This document shows, piece after piece, positions 33,855 through 41,693 of a DNA stretch of 64,000 bases. The stretch lies in assembly GCF_024397915.1 (NCBI RefSeq), contig NZ_CP073347.1, forward strand, positions 4,030,001 to 4,094,000. Reading direction: 5' to 3'. Source of the stretch: Marinobacterium rhizophilum. GTDB lineage: Bacteria > Pseudomonadota > Gammaproteobacteria > Pseudomonadales > Balneatricaceae. A program made the position numbers and the translations under genes. Position 1 is the first letter of the stretch; every line of letters begins with the position of its first letter. The notes beneath the pieces were generated by a model. That model saw nothing but the letters and a program-made list of their open reading frames with translations. It searched no databases and had not been told where the DNA came from.

Positions 33855-34559
33855 ATGAACGAAAAAATTGTCGGTATCATCGGTGGCATGGGGCCTGAAG
33901 CTACGGTTGACCTTATGCAGCGCGTGATCGAGGCGACGACGGTCGAAGACGACGCCGATCATATTCACATGCTGGTGGACAACAACCCCAAGGTGCCATC
34001 GCGCATCAAGGCGCTGATCGAGGGCACGGGCATCAGCCCGGGGCCCTGCATGGCGGGGATGGCCCGGGGGCTGGAGCAGCAGGGGGCGGACTTTCTGGTC
34101 ATCCCCTGCAATACGGCACATCACTACTACGAGGAAGTCGCCGCCTCGGTATCGGTCCCGGTGATTAACCTGATTCAGCTGGCGACAGAAACGATCCATG
34201 CTCGCCAACCCGAGCTTAAAAAGGTGGGCCTGCTGGCATCCAGCGCGCTGCGGATGATCAAGCTGTACGAGCCCTGGTGTGAAGCGGTGGGCATCGAGAT
34301 CGTGTATCCCCAGGCGGACCGGCAGGACTCCGTGATGCAGCTGATACGGGACGTCAAGGCAGGACGCAGCACGGATGCACAGATCGAGCAATACAACGCC
34401 GCAGCCCAGGAGCTGCAAGCACAGGGGGCGCAATGCCTGCTGGTGGCCTGTACGGAGCTTTCCGTTATCGGTGACAAGCTGGCGTCCGCGTTGCCGGTTT
34501 ATGATGCGTCCGACCTGTTGGCCACGGAAATAGTCCGGCGGGTAAAATCCGGCGCCTGA
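33855..34559 (+). CDS. Aspartate/glutamate racemase-family protein, both catalytic cysteines present
   Basis: 234 residues. It begins KIVGIIGGMGPEATVDLMQR and holds both family cysteines, C85 in PCNTAH and C199 in ACTELS, plus VDNNPKVPSR. The enzymes racemise acidic amino acids without cofactor. It is the last gene of the sulfonate operon. Cysteate is the sulfonate analogue of aspartate and CuyA is known as an L-cysteate enzyme, so a cysteate racemase role is a testable idea. Plain aspartate or glutamate racemase is the default alternative. It ends at a strong bidirectional terminator. Confidence 0.85.
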   Translation: MNEKIVGIIGGMGPEATVDLMQRVIEATTVEDDADHIHMLVDNNPKVPSRIKALIEGTGISPGPCMAGMARGLEQQGADFLVIPCNTAHHYYEEVAASVSVPVINLIQLATETIHARQPELKKVGLLASSALRMIKLYEPWCEAVGIEIVYPQADRQDSVMQLIRDVKAGRSTDAQIEQYNAAAQELQAQGAQCLLVACTELSVIGDKLASALPVYDASDLLATEIVRRVKSGA

Positions 34560-34573
34560 CGCCTCTATTCAAG

Positions 34574-34610
34574 ACCCAGGCCCCGGTTCTGCGGGGCCTG
34601 GGTATTCTCG
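34574..34610. terminator. Bidirectional terminator between convergent genes
   Basis: Arms acccaggcccc (34574-34584) and ggggcctgggt (34593-34603) form a perfect 11-bp GC-rich stem followed by attct, lying between the racemase-family gene and the convergent yqhA-like gene. Confidence 0.8.
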
Positions 34611-34627
34611 AACACAGGGTACGGAGA

Positions 34628-35128
34628 TCAGTGCGCGGGCTTTTTGGTCAGCTTGTCCAGTATGCCCATGGCGAACGCCGACAGGACGAAAGTCAGGTGA
34701 ATGGCGACGTACCAGAGCAGCTTGTCGCTCTCGATGTTCTCTGCATTCATGAAAATTTTCAGCAGATGAATGGATGATATGGCCACGATGGAGGCCGCTA
34801 CCTTGTTTTTCAGGGAGTTGGTGTCGAGCGTACCCAGCCAGCCGAGCTTTTCCGAATTCTCATCGATATCCAGCCGGGATACAAAATTCTCGTAGCTGGT
34901 AAACATCACCATGACAATCAGGCCACCCACCAGGGCAATGTCGATCAGCGACAAAACCACCAGTACCATGTCGGTTTCCGAGACGTCCATGACATGGGGA
35001 AGGAGGTGAAAGATTTCCTGGAAAAACTTGATGCCCAGGGCGATCAGCGTCAGGCTCAAGCCGATATAGATGGGGGCGAGCAACCAGCGGGTTGCATACA
35101 TCAGGCGTTCAAACAGCTTTTCAGCCAT
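34628..35128 (-). CDS. yqhA: YqhA-family (UPF0114) inner-membrane protein
   Basis: 166 residues with four hydrophobic segments. It is similar to E. coli YqhA along its length, for example MYATRWLLAPIYIGLSL, MVMFTSYENFVSRLDI and NKVAASIVAISSIHLLKIFM. The molecular function of the family is unknown. It has no evident link to its neighbours and is convergent with the sulfonate operon. The 195-base spacer to the next gene shows no feature. Confidence 0.93.
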   Translation of the reverse strand: MAEKLFERLMYATRWLLAPIYIGLSLTLIALGIKFFQEIFHLLPHVMDVSETDMVLVVLSLIDIALVGGLIVMVMFTSYENFVSRLDIDENSEKLGWLGTLDTNSLKNKVAASIVAISSIHLLKIFMNAENIESDKLLWYVAIHLTFVLSAFAMGILDKLTKKPAH

Positions 35129-35323
35129 GGCGTGTCGTCACCTTGCAAAAGGTGGCTATCTTACTTTGAAGCCGGATTGCAGCCAAGGAATCTCCCGCTG
35201 ATGCGAGGTAGCGATTGGACTGGTGCTGGGTGGCAAAACCCGACCGCAGCGGCGGGTGTGCCAGGCGGGCGGAGTACAGGCCTGGAAACAGGCGGGAGGC
35301 GCGGGCGCGTCTCCCGGGGAATA

Positions 35324-36346
35324 TCAGGTCAGGGTAATAAAGCCCAGCACCAGCAGCACGATGAAGATGGTCTCGCTGACCACCAGCAGGACTGGTTTCA
35401 GGCCCACGGTGAGGATTTCCTTCAGCGAGGTGCGCACGCCCAGCGCTGCAATGGCGGTAAGCAGCAGCCAGGAGGCGCTGTCGGCCATGGGTTCAACGAT
35501 CACCTGCGGCATCCAGCCCAGGCTGTTGAGCGTGAACAGCACCACAAAGCCGATCAGGAATCCCGGTACGCCGACACTGCCGCCGCCCACTTCCCCACGG
35601 CTGGCCATGGCACGGCGAATCACCACACCGATCACCAGCACGATGGGCACCAGCATGGCCACGCGCAGCAGCTTGACGAAGGTGCTCAGGTCACCGACTT
35701 CGGACGACACGCTGTAACCGGCGCCCACCACCTGGGCGACATCATGGATGGTCCCGCCGAGAAAGAGCCCGGCTTCGGCCGGCGTCAGCCCCAGTTCGTG
35801 GCTGATCATGGGGTAGAGCACCATGGCCACCGTGCTCAGGGTGGTCACGCTGATCACGGTAAAGAGGGTGTCTTTCTTGGTCTGTTCATTCTGCGGCAGC
35901 ACGCTGCTGATGGCCATGGCTGCCGAGGCGCCGCAGATGGCGACAGAGCCGCCGGTGAGGGTGCCAAAACGGTTGCTGAATCCCAGCAGGCGCGCCATGA
36001 CGATACCAAAACCGATGGTCAGCAGTACCGCGGAGCACACCATCAGTAGCGGTGGCCAGCCGAGTGTGAGTACATCGGAGAAGGTGATGCGCAGCCCCAG
36101 CATTGCGACGCCCAGACGCAGCAGCGTCTTGGCGGCCAGTTCGATACCGGGGACGACCCTGGGTTCGTCACTGAGAAAGTTGAACGCCAGTCCCAGCAAC
36201 AGGCCCATCAACATGGCCGGTGCGCCGTAGCGCTGGGAGAGGAAGGTCGCGGCAATGCCGATGGTGACGGCGACGCAGAGCCCGGGGAAGTAGCGCTGTT
36301 TCAGCTCACCGAGTCTGTCGATGGGGTTTGCGACCAGCTGTTTCAT
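35324..36346 (-). CDS. YeiH-family (COG2855) sulfite exporter, copy 2
   Basis: 340 residues from the ATG at 36346 (MKQLVANPIDRLGELKQRYF). Compared with copy 1 at 26801 it differs at only about 15 positions by eye, six of them in the first 15 residues; the membrane core is almost identical. It stands alone on the opposite strand, 9 kb from copy 1. This points to a recent duplication or gene conversion. It may raise sulfite export capacity or work under other control. The in-frame extension upstream of 36346 lies outside the conserved protein. Confidence 0.88.
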   Translation of the reverse strand: MKQLVANPIDRLGELKQRYFPGLCVAVTIGIAATFLSQRYGAPAMLMGLLLGLAFNFLSDEPRVVPGIELAAKTLLRLGVAMLGLRITFSDVLTLGWPPLLMVCSAVLLTIGFGIVMARLLGFSNRFGTLTGGSVAICGASAAMAISSVLPQNEQTKKDTLFTVISVTTLSTVAMVLYPMISHELGLTPAEAGLFLGGTIHDVAQVVGAGYSVSSEVGDLSTFVKLLRVAMLVPIVLVIGVVIRRAMASRGEVGGGSVGVPGFLIGFVVLFTLNSLGWMPQVIVEPMADSASWLLLTAIAALGVRTSLKEILTVGLKPVLLVVSETIFIVLLVLGFITLT

Positions 36347-36549
36347 GGGCGAGTAACTCGAAGTTTGGGGTTCTTGTTGTAGCGCAACACCGCCCTGGCC
36401 GGCGTTCCGGGTGATCCGGAACCTGGCCAAAAAGCACGGCAGCGTCATGACTGTTGCAGCCATTCTTATGGATACAGGGGCCCACTGTTAGGGCCAGATA
36501 CCCGAATATCTGATGCCAGTGCCGTCGCGAACGGACCCCGGGGCAGTAC

Positions 36550-37626
36550 TCAGGGGGTGAATTGCACAATGTTAATGGGGGGGAGGTGGCGCGAGATGCA
36601 GTGCCAGTGATCGCCCTGGTCTTCACTTATCCACAGGCCACCGGTGGTTGAGCCAAAGGCCAGGCTATTGCCGCTGGCATCCACGGCCAGGGCGTGGCGG
36701 TAGGCCAGGTCGTAGGCCGGCTCTGCCGGCAGGCCGTTGTCGAGCGTGCTGAAGCTCTGGCCGCCGTCCCGGGTATGGGTGACGACCAGCCGGGCGTCTA
36801 CCGGCACGCGGCATTCGTCTTTCACCGCCGGCACGAACCAGGCACAGTCGGGGTCTTTGGGGTGTACCGCCACGGCGAAGCCGAACACCGAGGGGCCTGC
36901 CTCGGTAATTTCGGACCAGTGATGGCCGCCATCGCTGGATTTGAAAATACCGTTGTGGTGCTGAATCCACAGGTGCTTGGGCATGCCGTCGCAGCGCACC
37001 ATGCGGTGCGGGTCCTGGCTGGTGGGTTCGTAGGCCTGCTCCGGTGGCAGAAAGGCGGCGCGCAGACCCTGGCCGACGAGCGCCCAGCTTGCCCCCGCGT
37101 CCAGGCTTTCCCAGACGCCGCCGCAGGACACGGCCAGCGTCAGGTGGGCGCTGTTGTGCGGGTGTACGCAGATGGAGTGGATGCCCGGTGCATCGTAGCC
37201 ACCGCCAAACCAGAATTCGCGCTCGGGCCTTGCCCAGAGGGATTCGATCAACTGCCAGGAGTCGCCCCGGTCAGTGGATCTGAAGAGCCCGCCGGGGATG
37301 GTACCGGCCCAGAGGGTGCCGGGCTGATCGGCGCCGCCGGCACTGAGCTCCCAGATCTGTTCGACGGCGGGGCCGTCTTCGGTGTCTGTTTTGGGGAAAG
37401 CCGGGGTGCCGACTTCAATCCAGTGATCGCTGCCAGGCTCGGCCCGGTAGAGCTTGACGCCAAAGTGTCCGAGGTTCAGCGCGGCGTACTGGTCGCCACT
37501 GCGCGGGTCGGTCAGCAGCATGGTAACCGGGTCACCGAGCAGGATTGGAGCCTGGGGCTGCCACTGGCCGGCCCCCGTGCGGTCGAAAATGAACAGCCCC
37601 TTGCGTGTGCCGACTCTGAGTTGCAT
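36550..37626 (-). CDS. BNR/Asp-box repeat beta-propeller protein
   Basis: 358 residues. At least five Asp-box motifs (S-x-D-x-G-x-x-W) are visible: STDRGDSW, SLDAGASW, SSDGGHHW, TRDGGQSF and SEDQGDHW, as in sialidase-like or YCF48-like propellers. There is no signal peptide, so it should be cytoplasmic, and true sialidase catalysis is unlikely. It is followed upstream in the operon by a MoaD/ThiS-like protein gene, 51 bases away. The function is unknown; databases often mislabel such proteins as glycosyl hydrolases. Confidence 0.8.
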   Translation of the reverse strand: MQLRVGTRKGLFIFDRTGAGQWQPQAPILLGDPVTMLLTDPRSGDQYAALNLGHFGVKLYRAEPGSDHWIEVGTPAFPKTDTEDGPAVEQIWELSAGGADQPGTLWAGTIPGGLFRSTDRGDSWQLIESLWARPEREFWFGGGYDAPGIHSICVHPHNSAHLTLAVSCGGVWESLDAGASWALVGQGLRAAFLPPEQAYEPTSQDPHRMVRCDGMPKHLWIQHHNGIFKSSDGGHHWSEITEAGPSVFGFAVAVHPKDPDCAWFVPAVKDECRVPVDARLVVTHTRDGGQSFSTLDNGLPAEPAYDLAYRHALAVDASGNSLAFGSTTGGLWISEDQGDHWHCISRHLPPINIVQFTP

Positions 37627-37677
37627 CTTGCTGTCCCCGTGGTTGGGTGCGTGTTATCCAGGCGCGTGGGTGCGGTA

Positions 37678-37947
37678 TCAGCCGCCGGAGAGCGCCTGCA
37701 GAATATAGATTTCGGAGTTGGGCCCGAGCCGGTCGCTAAGGTGACGGCGATCCTGGATCTGCTGGCCATCGACGAAGATAACGACGTTTTTGCGCAGCCG
37801 CTGCTGATCATCAAGGATATAGCCTGCCAGGCGCACGTTGCCGGCAAAGGCTTCACTGAGGGCTTCGTGCACCGTGGCGGCACTGACCGTCAGGGGCGGG
37901 CAGTCGAGATAGCGTTGCAGGTGGCTGGTGAAGTTGATGGTCGCCAT
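37678..37947 (-). CDS. MoaD/ThiS-family ubiquitin-like sulfur carrier
   Basis: 89 residues with the beta-grasp pattern and a C-terminal ALSGG, the exposed diglycine that is adenylated and thiocarboxylated in MoaD and ThiS. It lies immediately upstream of the Asp-box propeller gene on the same strand, and no moa or thi biosynthetic gene is near. It may carry sulfur for an unknown pathway or be joined to a partner. The assignment to the fold is good; the pathway is unknown. Confidence 0.8.
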   Translation of the reverse strand: MATINFTSHLQRYLDCPPLTVSAATVHEALSEAFAGNVRLAGYILDDQQRLRKNVVIFVDGQQIQDRRHLSDRLGPNSEIYILQALSGG

Positions 37948-38026
37948 GGGTGTGATGCGGCTGGCTGTGAATCGTCTGTTGATAATAGTACAGCGCGGCC
38001 CGGCCGGCGCCAGGGTGTGTTCAGGG

Positions 38027-38428
38027 TTAGTCGTAGAGGCGGCTCAGGCTGCCGCAATCCTCGCAATGCACGGCGTTTCGCACCGGGAACAGCGGGAAAT
38101 CCAGCCCCAGAAACATCAGGAAGGCCAGCCTGCGGCCAATGGGCCTGTAGCGTGTCTGACTACTGCCACAGCAGGGACAGATCAGCGGTTCCGAGCCTTC
38201 CTGTGCTTCAACATCCTGGCTGCGGTCCTGCGCCAGGATGGCCTGGGCCCGTTGCAGTTGCTGCGGCTCCACCTGCAGTCGCACCCCGCCGAGCGCATTG
38301 CTGTAGAGCCACTGCATGCCAATGGTGAACTCGTCCGCAACCCAGGCATCGATGCCTTCGGCTTCGAGCTGGGCGCGGGCGATCTGGGCCTGGTAGGGAA
38401 AATCAAAGTGGGCCACGGTCAGCAGCAT
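38027..38428 (-). CDS. DUF2007-type protein with C-terminal zinc ribbon
   Basis: 133 residues from the ATG at 38428. The N-terminal half (VAHFDFPYQAQIARAQLEAE, then GGVRLQVEPQQLQRAQAIL) is the DUF2007 putative signal-transducing domain; the C-terminal half has CPCCGSS and CEDCG, a likely zinc ribbon with a hydrophobic stretch between. Function unknown. The neighbours give no hint. Confidence 0.75.
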   Translation of the reverse strand: MLLTVAHFDFPYQAQIARAQLEAEGIDAWVADEFTIGMQWLYSNALGGVRLQVEPQQLQRAQAILAQDRSQDVEAQEGSEPLICPCCGSSQTRYRPIGRRLAFLMFLGLDFPLFPVRNAVHCEDCGSLSRLYD

Positions 38429-38518
38429 GGGCAAAGTCCGGGTTGGCTACAGGCGTTTTTTCACTGTTAAGCATAGCCAATAGGGCTGTTTCCCGGGGCG
38501 TCGTCGTCCTGCAGGCGC

Positions 38519-39244
38519 TCAGCTAAAGGCGAACAGCTTGATGGCGGCCAGGCTCGCCATGATGCGAATCAGCCATTTGAACTGGGCGATGTTCAGGCGG
38601 CGCAGCAGCCAGTAGCCGATGCTGGCGCCGAGCACCAGGGCGGGCAGGCCGTAGATGCTGAGTGTCAGGCTTTCCTGGGTGATCAGGCCCAGGGTCCAGA
38701 GCATGGGCAGCTTGGCGCCGTTGATGATCATGAAGCCCCAGGCCCGGGTGCTGACGTAGGCATCCTTGGACAGGCGCTGCTCCAGCAGGTACAGGCTGAA
38801 CAGCGGGCCGGCGGCATTGGCGAGCATGCTGATAAAACCGGCGGCAAGACCGGTGATATTGGCTGCCAGCGGGTGACGCATGATGCTGGTGGGGCGATGG
38901 TCCAGCCAGAACCCCAGCGCCAGCATGGCCAGGATCAGCCCGCCCAGCAGGGGGGTGAAGGCACTGGCATCCAGGCTGCCGAGCAGCCAGGTGCCCAGCA
39001 CGACACCGATCAGCGCGGGCGGCAGCAGTGCCATGAGTACCGACCAGCTGATGTCGCGGCGGTACATCGTTATGGCCATCAGGTCGGTGGCGATATACAT
39101 GGGCACCAGTACTGCCAGCGCTTCCGGGCCCGGCATGGCAATCATCAGCACCGGCAGGATCAGCAGCCCCATGCCGCCGACGGAAAATTTGGAGAAACCG
39201 GTGACCAGGCCGGCGGCCAGTACGCATAGCAGTGTCAGATCCAA
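38519..39244 (-). CDS. TSUP (TauE/SafE) family membrane exporter
   Basis: 241 residues with about eight membrane segments and the duplicated TSUP pattern (GFSKFSVGGMGLLILPVLM; LAAGFISMLANAAGPLFSLY). TSUP proteins export sulfite, sulfoacetate or other anions. The start is a TTG at 39244 with gggagc upstream; no ATG fits better. It is divergent from a LysR gene at 39378, its probable regulator. A link to sulfite handling in the nearby sulfonate island is possible but not shown. Confidence 0.82.
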   Translation of the reverse strand: MDLTLLCVLAAGLVTGFSKFSVGGMGLLILPVLMIAMPGPEALAVLVPMYIATDLMAITMYRRDISWSVLMALLPPALIGVVLGTWLLGSLDASAFTPLLGGLILAMLALGFWLDHRPTSIMRHPLAANITGLAAGFISMLANAAGPLFSLYLLEQRLSKDAYVSTRAWGFMIINGAKLPMLWTLGLITQESLTLSIYGLPALVLGASIGYWLLRRLNIAQFKWLIRIMASLAAIKLFAFS

Positions 39245-39377
39245 CGCAGGGTGCTCCCAGGCTTGTAGTGTTGCTTGAACAGGGTGCTAGAGTAGGCCGG
39301 TTTATGAACGTAAGATAACGATATGTTTTGCTCATAATGATCGTATTTATCGCTTATGTTTCCGGAGCATCGACAAC

Positions 39378-40259
39378 ATGACCAACGAGCAGCTCAGAGC
39401 CTTTGTCGCCGTGGTGGAGCGGGGCAGTTTTCGTGCCGCCGCGGACCAGGTATTCAAGACCCAGTCCACGGTGAGCGCGGCGGTGCGGGCGCTGGAAGAC
39501 GAGTTCGACCTGCAGTTGTTTAGCCGGGACAGTTACAGGCCCACCCTGACCCCGGCGGGAAAGGCGTTTTACCCGCAGGCCCGCAAGCTGCTGGGGCAGG
39601 TGCAGAGCCTTGAAACCCTGGGTCACCACCTGGCCCAGGGCACGCCACCGTCGCTGGCGCTGTCTCTCAGTGCCATGTGCGCCTATCCGTTATGGCTCGA
39701 GACCGTGCGGGGATTCTGCCAGCGTTTCCCGCAGATGCGCCTGAGCATCAATACACAGCACCTGTCGGGGGTGCTGGAGTCCCTGCTGAAGGAAAAGGCG
39801 GACCTGGCCATCGGCCCCCATACCGGGCTGGACGAACGCTTCGAGTTTGTACGTGTGGGCGCGATCGAGATGCTGACGGTGGCGGCGCCGACCTACCTGA
39901 GCGGCGCCGGCGAGCGCATCCTTTCGCAGGCCGAGCTGCGGGCCTGCCCACATATACTGCTGAGTGATACGGGATCGGTATCGCCGTTCGACCATGTGCA
40001 TGTCATCCCGGGCGGGCAGCGCTGGTACGTGGGGGATTACCAGATGAAAAAGGCCCTGCTGGTGGCGGGCCTGGGCTGGGCGCGGATGCCGGCGCAGATG
40101 GTGCAGACCCAGCTGGAGACCGGCCAGCTGGTGGCGCTGGAGGTGGAAAACTTCACCTCGTGCAGCCAGGTGCCGATCTACCTGATTCGCCTGAAGGACC
40201 TGCCCCTGAGCGAGCTGGCCCAGGCTTTCTGGCAGGAGATGATCGTGACCGTGCGCTGA
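39378..40259 (+). CDS. LysR-family transcriptional regulator
   Basis: 293 residues. Helix-turn-helix: LRAFVAVVERGSFRAAADQVFKTQSTVSAAVRALE; co-inducer domain follows. It is divergent from the TSUP exporter gene across 133 bases, so control of that gene is likely. It is convergent with the GreB-like gene, 14 bases away. Confidence 0.9.
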   Translation: MTNEQLRAFVAVVERGSFRAAADQVFKTQSTVSAAVRALEDEFDLQLFSRDSYRPTLTPAGKAFYPQARKLLGQVQSLETLGHHLAQGTPPSLALSLSAMCAYPLWLETVRGFCQRFPQMRLSINTQHLSGVLESLLKEKADLAIGPHTGLDERFEFVRVGAIEMLTVAAPTYLSGAGERILSQAELRACPHILLSDTGSVSPFDHVHVIPGGQRWYVGDYQMKKALLVAGLGWARMPAQMVQTQLETGQLVALEVENFTSCSQVPIYLIRLKDLPLSELAQAFWQEMIVTVR

Positions 40260-40273
40260 AACGGCGGCGACGT

Positions 40274-40759
40274 TCAGTCGATCGCGGTGATTTCTATTTC
40301 CAGTTCCCCGGCCGGGCGCTGCCAGCGCACACTGTCGCCAGGCTCCTGCCCCAGCAGGGCACTGGCCAGCGGCGAGGTCCAGCTGAGCAGCCCCTGGGCG
40401 ATATCGGCTTCGTCTTCGCCAACAATGCGAAAGCGGTGCTGCGTGCCTTGCTCGTCGACAAAGTGCACGGTGCAGCCAAAACGGACCCTGGATGCGTCGA
40501 GCGCCGCGGCGTCAATCACCTGGGCGCTTTTCAGGCGGGCACGCAAATAGCGCAGATCCCGCTCCAGCGGCGGCAGCCGGCTGCTGGCGGCCCAGTCGGC
40601 GCCGGCCTTGAGTGCCGAGATTTCCTGTTCGCATTGCTTTAGCTGCGCCTGCATCCGGCGATGCCCCTCGGGGGTCATGTAATTGGGGTGCGGGCTCAGT
40701 GGCCGGTCCGGCAGGTGTTCCGGCTGGTCACTGTCTTCTTTGACAAAGGCTCGGCTCAT
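40274..40759 (-). CDS. GreA/GreB-like transcription elongation factor
   Basis: 161 residues from the ATG at 40759 (MSRAFVKEDSD). The N-terminal coiled-coil region (NYMTPEGHRRMQAQLKQCEQ) and the C-terminal FKBP-like domain (DEQGTQHRFRIVGEDEADI, SPLASALLGQEPGDSVRW) fit a Gre-type factor, of the shorter GreB-like paralogue group seen in pseudomonads. Such proteins bind the RNA polymerase secondary channel. An earlier GTG would add four residues only. No operon partner. Confidence 0.85.
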   Translation of the reverse strand: MSRAFVKEDSDQPEHLPDRPLSPHPNYMTPEGHRRMQAQLKQCEQEISALKAGADWAASSRLPPLERDLRYLRARLKSAQVIDAAALDASRVRFGCTVHFVDEQGTQHRFRIVGEDEADIAQGLLSWTSPLASALLGQEPGDSVRWQRPAGELEIEITAID

Positions 40760-40863
40760 GGCAGGCTTCACTGGGTTAAAAGCTCTAACCTAGAACCTGC
40801 CAGGAGGATTGGCCAGCGATTACTCAGCGCAGGGCGCAACGGGCTAAATCGATGTCGCTCTGC

Positions 40864-41047
40864 TATTAATCTGGCTGGCAAATAGGTTTCCTCCCTATTT
40901 GCCAGTCACCCCACACTTTTTACGCTTCAAGAGTGGGCCGCACGTGCGTGTACGTGCTGGATTCTATCGGGTGAAGGAATGGGGTTCGCATTGGCCTGCG
41001 GCCAATGATGAAACATCCCTGTTTCATGTATTAACCCGCCGGGTCAA
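40864..41047 (+). repeat. Interspersed multi-hairpin repeat, copy B
   Basis: About 184 bases, nearly collinear with copy A (13732-13916): ctattaatctggctgg end, ggcaaatagg/cctatttgcc pair, ccagtcaccccaca, the cgtgcgtgtacgtgctgga block, ggggttcgcattggcc-tgc-ggccaatg, tgaaaca-loop-tgtttca, tattaacccgccgggt. It fills the spacer between the GreB-like gene and the DUF3465 gene (40760-41103), which otherwise shows nothing. Confidence 0.85.
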
Positions 41048-41103
41048 TGCTTCTGGCGCAGCCTGTACGGCTGAAAACAACGGGATCTCTGGAGTGTGAA
41101 AAC

Positions 41104-41535
41104 ATGAAAAAATGGCTGTTGCTGGTGGTATTGGCGGTGGCGGGTTTAAGCGCGCTGGAGCGCGGTGTCCCAACCGGCCCTGCGGCCGAACCCTCCGGGG
41201 TCTCGAATGCGGCCCTGATGCAGGCCATTGCCGGCAAGCGCAGCGATACGCAGGTGCGGGGCCAGGGTCGGGTATCGCGGCTGCTGGCGGACGATCTCAA
41301 GGGTAGCCGGCACCAGCGTTTTATCCTGACGCTGCCCGCAGGCGGCACCCTGCTGATCGCCCACAACATTGACCTGGCGCCGCGCATCGACAGCCTGCGC
41401 GAAGGCGATGAAGTGGAGTTTTACGGCGAGTACGAGTGGAATGATCGTGGCGGCGTGGTGCACTGGACGCATCATGATCCAAGGGGAAACCACGTTGGTG
41501 GCTGGCTGCGGCACAAGGGCCGGACCTACGAGTGA
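41104..41535 (+). CDS. DUF3465 secreted small protein
   Basis: 143 residues with a signal peptide (MKKWLLLVVLAVAGLSALE). The mature part has the DUF3465 pattern: ALMQAIAGKRSDTQVRGQG, HQRFILTLPAGGTLLIAHN, then DEVEFYGEYEWNDRGGVVHW and HHDPRGNHVGGWLRHKGRTY. It may be an OB-fold-like exported protein; the role is unknown. The start is the ATG at 41104. A heptamer repeat tract begins nine bases after the stop. Confidence 0.85.
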   Translation: MKKWLLLVVLAVAGLSALERGVPTGPAAEPSGVSNAALMQAIAGKRSDTQVRGQGRVSRLLADDLKGSRHQRFILTLPAGGTLLIAHNIDLAPRIDSLREGDEVEFYGEYEWNDRGGVVHWTHHDPRGNHVGGWLRHKGRTYE

Positions 41536-41543
41536 ATATCCAA

Positions 41544-41598
41544 AGCTCTAAGCTCTAAGCTCTAAGCTCTAAGCTCTAAGCTCTAAGCTCTAAGCTTA
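41544..41598 (+). repeat. Heptanucleotide tandem repeat (AGCTCTA)n
   Basis: Seven perfect AGCTCTA units (41544-41592) and a partial eighth, then degenerate agctta-like stretches to about 41635. It lies just after the DUF3465 stop. The remaining spacer to the convergent gene end at 41694 shows nothing else. Confidence 0.9.
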
Positions 41599-41693
41599 GG
41601 ATTTATCGCTTTCAGCTTATGGCTTACGGCTTTCAACTCCCGTTACGAGCCTGCTGATACCGCGGCAACGGCGCTGCTGTTATCGCAACTGCG

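Noticed and set aside
36550..37626. Exo-sialidase
   Set aside because: Asp boxes alone do not make a sialidase; no signal peptide is present and the context does not involve sialic acid.
36694..38328. 544-codon open frame on the plus strand
   Set aside because: It runs antisense across the propeller and MoaD-like genes and lacks any recognisable domain.
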